From: Rhodobacterales bacterium
GTDB taxonomy: Bacteria > Pseudomonadota > Alphaproteobacteria > Rhodobacterales > Rhodobacteraceae
Assembly (NCBI GenBank): GCA_009993005.1
Contig: JAACUH010000056.1
Coordinates: 31,481-95,480 of the forward strand
Reading direction: 5' to 3'
Length of the DNA stretch: 64,000 bases
Below the pieces are notes generated by a model. The model made no database searches and was not told where the DNA came from. It worked only from the letters and a program-made list of their open reading frames with translations. Positions 59,748-64,000 of this stretch are shown in pieces; position 1 is the first letter of the stretch, and every line of letters begins with the position of its first letter. The position numbers and the translations under genes were made by a program.

Positions 59748-60280
59748 GCGGCGGGCGGCTCATTGCCGTGGTCGGCCCGTCGGGGGTGGGCAAGGATTCG
59801 GTCATGGCGGGTCTGGTCGCGGCGCGGCCGGGGCTGGGGGTCGCGCGGCGCGTGATCACGCGGGATGCGGCGCTGGGGGGCGAGGATTTTGACGCGCTCG
59901 ACGAGCCGGGGTTTCACCGTGCGGCTGCGGCGGGGGCCTTTGCGCTGCATTGGGGCGCGCATGGGCTCTACTATGGCATTCCCGCGCGCTATGCCGCTGC
60001 GGTCACAGCCGGGCAGGAGGTGCTCGCCAATCTGTCGCGCGGGGTGCTGGAGCAGGCGCGGGCGCGCTTTGCGGCGGTGACGGTGCTGCACCTCACCGCG
60101 CGGCCCGACACGCTTGCCGCGCGGCTGGCGGGCCGGGGGCGCGAGAGCGCGGAAGAGATCGCGGCGCGGCTCGCGCGCGCGGTGCCGCCGGCGGGGCCGC
60201 TGGTCGAAGTCAGCAACGACGGGCCGCTTGAGGACACCGTCGCGGCGGCGCTGGCGGCGCTTTATCCGGTGAAGGCATAG
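59744..60280 (+). CDS. phnN: Ribose 1,5-bisphosphokinase PhnN
   Basis: The 178-residue guanylate-kinase-like enzyme phosphorylates ribose 1,5-bisphosphate to PRPP. This returns the sugar released by the C-P lyase pathway to metabolism. It has the P-loop GPSGVGKDSVMAGL, the VITRDAALGGEDFDALDEPGF motif, ALHWGAHGLYYGIP and a lid region rich in Arg (AARLAGRGRESAEEIAARLARA). Its 3' end overlaps the convergent DUF1045 gene by 19 bp. Confidence 0.93.
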   Translation: MSGGRLIAVVGPSGVGKDSVMAGLVAARPGLGVARRVITRDAALGGEDFDALDEPGFHRAAAAGAFALHWGAHGLYYGIPARYAAAVTAGQEVLANLSRGVLEQARARFAAVTVLHLTARPDTLAARLAGRGRESAEEIAARLARAVPPAGPLVEVSNDGPLEDTVAAALAALYPVKA

Positions 60281-60945
60281 CGATGCAGCAGACGGAAGCC
60301 GCCATCCGCCTGTTCCCCCGCCAGCACGAGGCTGTCGATGCGCCAGGGCGCGGGCATCGGGCCCAGATGCCTGCGGGCCGCGGCCTGGACGGTGGCGGCC
60401 TCATCGGGCGCGAGGCGGCCGGTCAGCGTCAGGTGGCAGCGGAACTCGCCCATCACATAGGGATAGCCCCAGCGCGCGAGGTTCTCCTCCTGCGCGGGGT
60501 TGAGGCCGGCGGCGCGGCGGCGGGCAAGCTCGGCGTCGGACGGTGGCGCGCGGAAAGCGTCGAGGCTGCGCACGACGTCGGCCGCGAGCGCGTCGAGTGC
60601 TGCGGTCTCGCCCAGGGGCGTCAGGGCCAGGAACCCGTCGAGGTCGCTGGGGGCGAGGCCATCGGTTTCAACAGGAGCGAGGCGGGCGCAGAGCATCGCA
60701 ACCGCCGCCGTGAGGGCTTGGACATCCTGCCCCTCGGCCAGCCGGAACGGCGGCTTGATCGTGGCGTGAAAGCCGTATTTGCGGGCCTCTGCGGTAAGGG
60801 CGGAGAGCGGGCGGGGCAGGGCGGGCAGATCGGGCTGGGCGCGCGCCCTGCCGGTGGCGAGATCCCAGCCCAGCCAATCCGCCGCCGCCTCGGCCCAGGG
60901 GCCGGTCGGTGCGAGATAGAGGGCATAGCGCCGGATGGACTGCAT
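60262..60945 (-). CDS. DUF1045 2H-phosphoesterase-like phosphonate protein
   Basis: The 227-residue protein has two HxT motifs in the positions expected for 2H phosphodiesterases, HAT at 60-62 (KYGFHATIKPPF) and HLT at 171-173 (FRCHLTLTGRL). It matches the DUF1045 family seen with C-P lyase genes (TIGR03223 by memory). It could open the cyclic ribose phosphate made by PhnJ, the job of PhnP elsewhere. No phnP is present in the window. The ATG at 60945 is preceded by a 56-bp divergent spacer with a PHO-box-like site. Confidence 0.88.
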   Translation of the reverse strand: MQSIRRYALYLAPTGPWAEAAADWLGWDLATGRARAQPDLPALPRPLSALTAEARKYGFHATIKPPFRLAEGQDVQALTAAVAMLCARLAPVETDGLAPSDLDGFLALTPLGETAALDALAADVVRSLDAFRAPPSDAELARRRAAGLNPAQEENLARWGYPYVMGEFRCHLTLTGRLAPDEAATVQAAARRHLGPMPAPWRIDSLVLAGEQADGGFRLLHRYAFTG

Positions 60946-60990
60946 GTGAGTGCCTTTCACGACAAGATGACGCCCGGATTTCAGGAAAGA

Positions 60991-61008
60991 GTGACAGCCA
61001 GATGACAC
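60991..61008 (-). promoter_or_regulatory. PHO-box-like site between DUF1045 and phnM2
   Basis: The sequence GTGACAG-CCAG-ATGACAC reads on the minus strand as GTGTCAT-CTGG-CTGTCAC. It matches 12 of 14 positions of the PHO box (two CTGTCAT half-sites with a 4-bp spacer). It is oriented toward DUF1045, whose start lies 46 bp away, and it overlaps the phnM2 start codon (61002). PhoB would link the genes to phosphate starvation. Confidence 0.5.
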
Positions 61009-62147
61009 AAGAGACAATCCTTGCCAATGCGCAGGTCGTGCTGCCCGATGCGGTCATCACCGGCCATCTGGTGATCCGTGACGGGCTGATCGCCGAGATC
61101 GGCACCGGCGCGGCGCTGCCCAAGGGCGCCATCGACTGTGGCGGCGACCATCTGTGCCCCGGGCTGATCGAGTTGCATACCGACAACCTCGAGCGGCACA
61201 TCGCGCCGCGCCCGCGGGTGGACTGGCCGCATCACGCGGCCATCGTGGCGCATGATGCAGAGCTGGCCGGGACCGGCATCGCGACCGTCTTTGACGCGAT
61301 CCGCGTCGGGTCGATCCTGAGCGACAAGAAGGCGGGATACGGCAAATACGCACGCTCCATGGCCGACGAGATCCTGGCGATGCGCGCGGCGGGCGCGCTG
61401 CGCATCAGCCATCACCTGCACCTGCGCGCCGAGACCTGTTCCGAGACGCTGATCGAGGAGCTTGACGAGTTCGGTGCCGCCGACCGGGTCGGCATCGTGA
61501 GCCTGATGGATCATACGCCCGGGCAGCGGCAATTTGCCGATATCTCCAAGTTTTCGGATTATGTGCGCGGCAAGCACGGGATGGATCAGGCGGCGTTCGA
61601 TGCCTATTGCGCCTATCTCGAAGGGCTCTATGCGCGCCTTGGCCCCAGCCATCAGGCCGCCACCGTCGCCGCCGCGCGCCGTTTCGGCGCGACGCTGGCC
61701 AGCCATGACGACACGACCGAGGCGCATGTGGCGACCTCGCAGGCGCAGGGCGTGCGGGTGGCCGAGTTTCCCACAACCGCCGTCGCGGCGCAGGCCTGCC
61801 GGGCGGCGGGGATCGCTGTCATCATGGGGGCGCCGAACCTGGTCCGGGGAGGGTCGCATTCGGGCAATGTCGCGGCGGCAGAGCTTGCCGATGCGGGGCT
61901 CCTCGACATCCTGTCGTCGGATTACATCCCGGCCGCGCTGCTCTACGGCGCGGTCAAGCTCGGGCGGCGGTGGGAGGATATGGCGCGCGGGATCGCCACG
62001 GTGACGGCCAACCCCGCGCAGGCGGTCGGGCTGACCGACCGTGGCCGCATCGCGGTGGGGCTGCGCGCGGACCTGTTGCGCTTTGCCGAGGTCGGTGGCG
62101 TGCCGCTGTCGCGCGGGCTCTGGGTGCAGGGGGCCCGCGTCGCCTGA
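61002..62147 (+). CDS. phnM: Ribose 1-methylphosphonate 5-triphosphate diphosphatase PhnM, paralogue 2
   Basis: The 381-residue protein is the canonical PhnM. LCPGLIELHTDNLERHIAPRPRVDWPHHAAIVAHD has the His-Thr-Asp metal motif at 59-61. FGATLASHDDTTEAH, VIMGAPNLVRGGSHSGN and LDILSSDYIPAALLYGA supply later ligands. It releases pyrophosphate to give the 5-phosphate used by PhnJ. The ATG at 61002 starts the conserved sequence. It is divergent from DUF1045. The more divergent paralogue lies next to phnF. Confidence 0.94.
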   Translation: MTQETILANAQVVLPDAVITGHLVIRDGLIAEIGTGAALPKGAIDCGGDHLCPGLIELHTDNLERHIAPRPRVDWPHHAAIVAHDAELAGTGIATVFDAIRVGSILSDKKAGYGKYARSMADEILAMRAAGALRISHHLHLRAETCSETLIEELDEFGAADRVGIVSLMDHTPGQRQFADISKFSDYVRGKHGMDQAAFDAYCAYLEGLYARLGPSHQAATVAAARRFGATLASHDDTTEAHVATSQAQGVRVAEFPTTAVAAQACRAAGIAVIMGAPNLVRGGSHSGNVAAAELADAGLLDILSSDYIPAALLYGAVKLGRRWEDMARGIATVTANPAQAVGLTDRGRIAVGLRADLLRFAEVGGVPLSRGLWVQGARVA

Positions 62148-62168
62148 ACGGCGCGGGCGGTATCCGCG

Positions 62169-63686
62169 TCAGGCGAGGCTGACGCGGATCATCTGGTAGG
62201 ACAGCGGCGGCAGCTTGGCCTTGACCAGGCCATCCTCGATCACCGCGCCGCTGCCCTTTTTCGGCGCGACATTGGTCTGGTCGGTCGCCGTGTTGACCGC
62301 CTCGAGCATGGAATGCGTCATCACCTGATGGTCGATGATCCGCGCGCCGGCGCCAAAGCCCTGCAGGCTGACCTCGGCGTCGATACTGTCGGTCAGGTGG
62401 CGGTTCACGATGAAAAAGCTGACCGTGCCGCCGTCGTCGTCATGCACGCCCGCGATATCGACATAGGGCACGTTGTCGGCGACATCGGCGTCATAGCCCG
62501 GACATTTCACCGCGAGGTTGAGCGCGGTGCCGCGACCAAAGATCGAGGCGAAATAGTAGGGATAGTAGATCGTCTGCCGCCAGGCCGCGCCGGCGGGGTC
62601 GGTCATGATCGGCGCGATCACGTTCACAAGCTGCGCGATGCAGGCGATGCGCACCACATTCGACTTGCGGATAAAGGTGTTGAGGATGCAGCCGACCTGG
62701 AGCACATCCTCGAAGTTATAGACATCCTCGAGCAGGCGCGGCGCATGCGGCCAGCCCTCGTTGCCCTCGAGGATCGCGCGGTCCTGCGCGTTCGAGTGAT
62801 ACCAGACGTTCCATTCGTCAAAGCTGATGCCGACCTCGCGCCGGGACCGCTTGTTGCCCTTGACCACGTTGATCGTGCTTTCGACCGTGCTGATGTAGCG
62901 GTCGAGTTTTGCGTTCAGCGCCAGATAGTTGGCGGTATTCTTCGCGCGGTTGGCGAAATACATGTGCAGGCTGATGTGATCGACGTTCTCGTAGGTATGT
63001 TCGAGCACGATCCGTTCCCATTCGGGGTAGGTCTTCATGTCCGAATGCGACGACCCGCAGACGATCAGCTCGAGGCCCTTGTCAAAGGCGCGCAAGGTCT
63101 TGGCGACCTCATTGGCCAGCCGGCCGTATTCGTCGGCTGTCTTGTGGCCGATCTGCCAGGGGCCGTCCATCTCGTTGCCGAGGCACCACAGGTTGACGTC
63201 GAAGGGCGCGGCGCGGCCGTTCTTCTTGCGCAGGTCGCCCCATTTGCTCCCCGTGGGGCCATTGACGTATTCGACAAAGTTGCGCGCATCGTCGAGCCCG
63301 CGCGAGCCGAGGTTGATGGCGAGCATCATCTTGGTGTTCACCGTGTCGCACCAGTCGGAAAACTCGTGCACGCCGACGGCATTGCTGTCGGATGTGTGCC
63401 AGGCGAGGTCGAGCCGCGTGGGCCGCTGCGCGCGCGGGCCGACGCCATCCTCCCAGTTGTAGGCAGAGACGAAATTGCCGCCGGGATAGCGGACATAGGG
63501 AATGTTGAGGTCGCGCACCAGTTGCGCGACATCGCCGCGCATGCCGTTGGCATCGGCGGTGGGGTGGTCGGGTTCGTAGATGCCGGTATAGATCGCCCGC
63601 CCCAGATGTTCGAGAAAGGCCGAATAGACCCGGTCGTCGATCTTTGCGACGGTGTAGTCCTTGTGTGCGGTAACCGAAGCTTTCAT
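62169..63686 (-). CDS. abfA: GH51 alpha-L-arabinofuranosidase
   Basis: The 505-residue glycosidase removes arabinofuranose from plant or algal polysaccharides. It has the GH51 pattern: FLEHLGRAIYTGIYEPDHP at the start, PYVRYPGGNFVSAYNWEDGVGP, the acid/base Glu172 in WCLGNEMDGPW and the nucleophile Glu291 in ISFDEWNVWYHS, then a C-terminal beta domain. There is no signal peptide, so it acts on oligosaccharides inside the cell. A GGGGAGGATGCC ribosome site precedes the ATG. It converges on phnM2 with 21 bp between. Confidence 0.95.
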   Translation of the reverse strand: MKASVTAHKDYTVAKIDDRVYSAFLEHLGRAIYTGIYEPDHPTADANGMRGDVAQLVRDLNIPYVRYPGGNFVSAYNWEDGVGPRAQRPTRLDLAWHTSDSNAVGVHEFSDWCDTVNTKMMLAINLGSRGLDDARNFVEYVNGPTGSKWGDLRKKNGRAAPFDVNLWCLGNEMDGPWQIGHKTADEYGRLANEVAKTLRAFDKGLELIVCGSSHSDMKTYPEWERIVLEHTYENVDHISLHMYFANRAKNTANYLALNAKLDRYISTVESTINVVKGNKRSRREVGISFDEWNVWYHSNAQDRAILEGNEGWPHAPRLLEDVYNFEDVLQVGCILNTFIRKSNVVRIACIAQLVNVIAPIMTDPAGAAWRQTIYYPYYFASIFGRGTALNLAVKCPGYDADVADNVPYVDIAGVHDDDGGTVSFFIVNRHLTDSIDAEVSLQGFGAGARIIDHQVMTHSMLEAVNTATDQTNVAPKKGSGAVIEDGLVKAKLPPLSYQMIRVSLA

Positions 63687-63741
63687 GGCATCCTCCCCAG
63701 GGCCGGCGGCAGAGATGGCCGCGCTTTCATATTCGCTTTGT

Positions 63742-63753
63742 CGATATGTATCG
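63742..63753. promoter_or_regulatory. Perfect 12-bp palindrome upstream of abfA
   Basis: CGATA-TG-TATCG lies 56 bp before the abfA start, within an AT-rich stretch unusual for this genome. It fits a dimeric repressor site for the arabinofuranosidase gene. The binder is unknown. Confidence 0.35.
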
Positions 63754-63792
63754 GGATTTGGGGTAGTTGCGTCAAGCAGAAAGAACCGCGTT

Positions 63793-64000
63793 TCAGTCTT
63801 CGGTGGTCAGGCGCAAGATGATGTCCTGATCGTAATTGCCGAAACCGCGGCCAAAGATGTTGATCCCGCCGGGGTTGCGCGCATCGTCGTGCACCGCGAT
63901 GCGCAGCCGGATCGAGCGATGCGTCTCGAGGTCGAGATCCTTGAGCGAGACGGGGCTGATCTTGACCCCGTCCACATAGGTGCCGTCGGTGGTGATGCGC
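63793..64000 (-). CDS. C-terminal fragment of an unidentified protein (cut by window edge)
   Basis: Only the last 68 codons of this minus-strand gene are in the window. The frame stays open to position 64000, with RITTDGTYVDGVKISPVSL upstream and a conserved-looking end GGINIFGRGFGNYDQDIIL followed by RLTTED. The stretch looks like a beta-rich small-molecule-binding domain of the kind fused to some alphaproteobacterial sugar-responsive regulators. I cannot name it. It is transcribed in the same direction as abfA and lies 106 bp upstream. Confidence 0.7.
   Translation of the reverse strand, partial: RITTDGTYVDGVKISPVSLKDLDLETHRSIRLRIAVHDDARNPGGINIFGRGFGNYDQDIILRLTTED

Overview
The window looks like chromosomal DNA from a marine-type alphaproteobacterium of the order Rhodobacterales (Roseobacter/Paracoccus relatives). 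The evidence is high GC with G/C-ending codons, tightly packed ATGA- and TGATG-linked operons, the propionyl-CoA carboxylase/methylmalonyl-CoA mutase gene order typical of roseobacters, a DnaA-like HdaA gene beside a PerM permease, and many small proteins known only from this order. This assignment is by recognition, not by any search. No tRNA, rRNA, CRISPR array, prophage or intact insertion sequence was seen. The material reads as ordinary core genome with a large phosphonate island.

Layout. 1-12169: propionate assimilation (pccB, pccA, methylmalonyl-CoA mutase) under a TTTGCAAA-type repeat operator, with several small or unrelated genes between the enzymes, followed by VOC, GNAT, J-domain and endonuclease/phosphatase-family genes. 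12177-17960 (minus): ppx, ppk, hdaA, perM (polyphosphate metabolism and replication control). 18239-22511 (plus): proS, lolC/E, lolD and two small c-type cytochromes. 22579-27419 (minus): an HExxH lipoprotein, parE, an alpha/beta hydrolase and a glutathione transferase. 27556-32644 (plus): an epimerase/2-oxoglutarate oxygenase pair, a DUF1007/NicO metal transport pair and a MATE pump. 32674-38410: aspartate aminotransferase, sdhE, a MarR-like regulator, glyoxalase, and a Slam-type outer membrane protein overlapping the gene of a probable surface lipoprotein. 38617-41694: thyX, an XRE regulator with a clear repeated dyad operator, and a SulP transporter. 41695-47654 (minus): a complete six-gene Mrp (mnhAB-C-D-E-F-G) cation/proton antiporter operon.

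48286-62147 is a full carbon-phosphorus lyase island. phnCDE1E2 and a hexapeptide transferase run forward. phnM1 and phnF run backward from a divergent promoter, and phnG-H-I-(antisense small gene)-J-K-L-N run forward from it. A DUF1045 2H-phosphoesterase-like gene and a second phnM follow, sharing a PHO-box-like sequence. Together these import phosphonates, activate them to ribose methylphosphonate triphosphate, remove pyrophosphate, cleave the C-P bond and recycle the ribose phosphate. 62169-64000 holds a GH51 arabinofuranosidase and a truncated gene at the window edge.

Six copies of a short intergenic element (core GCCTCCGGCGGGG-ATATTT-GGGGCAAGA) and several G-rich 11-15 bp tandem repeats punctuate the window.
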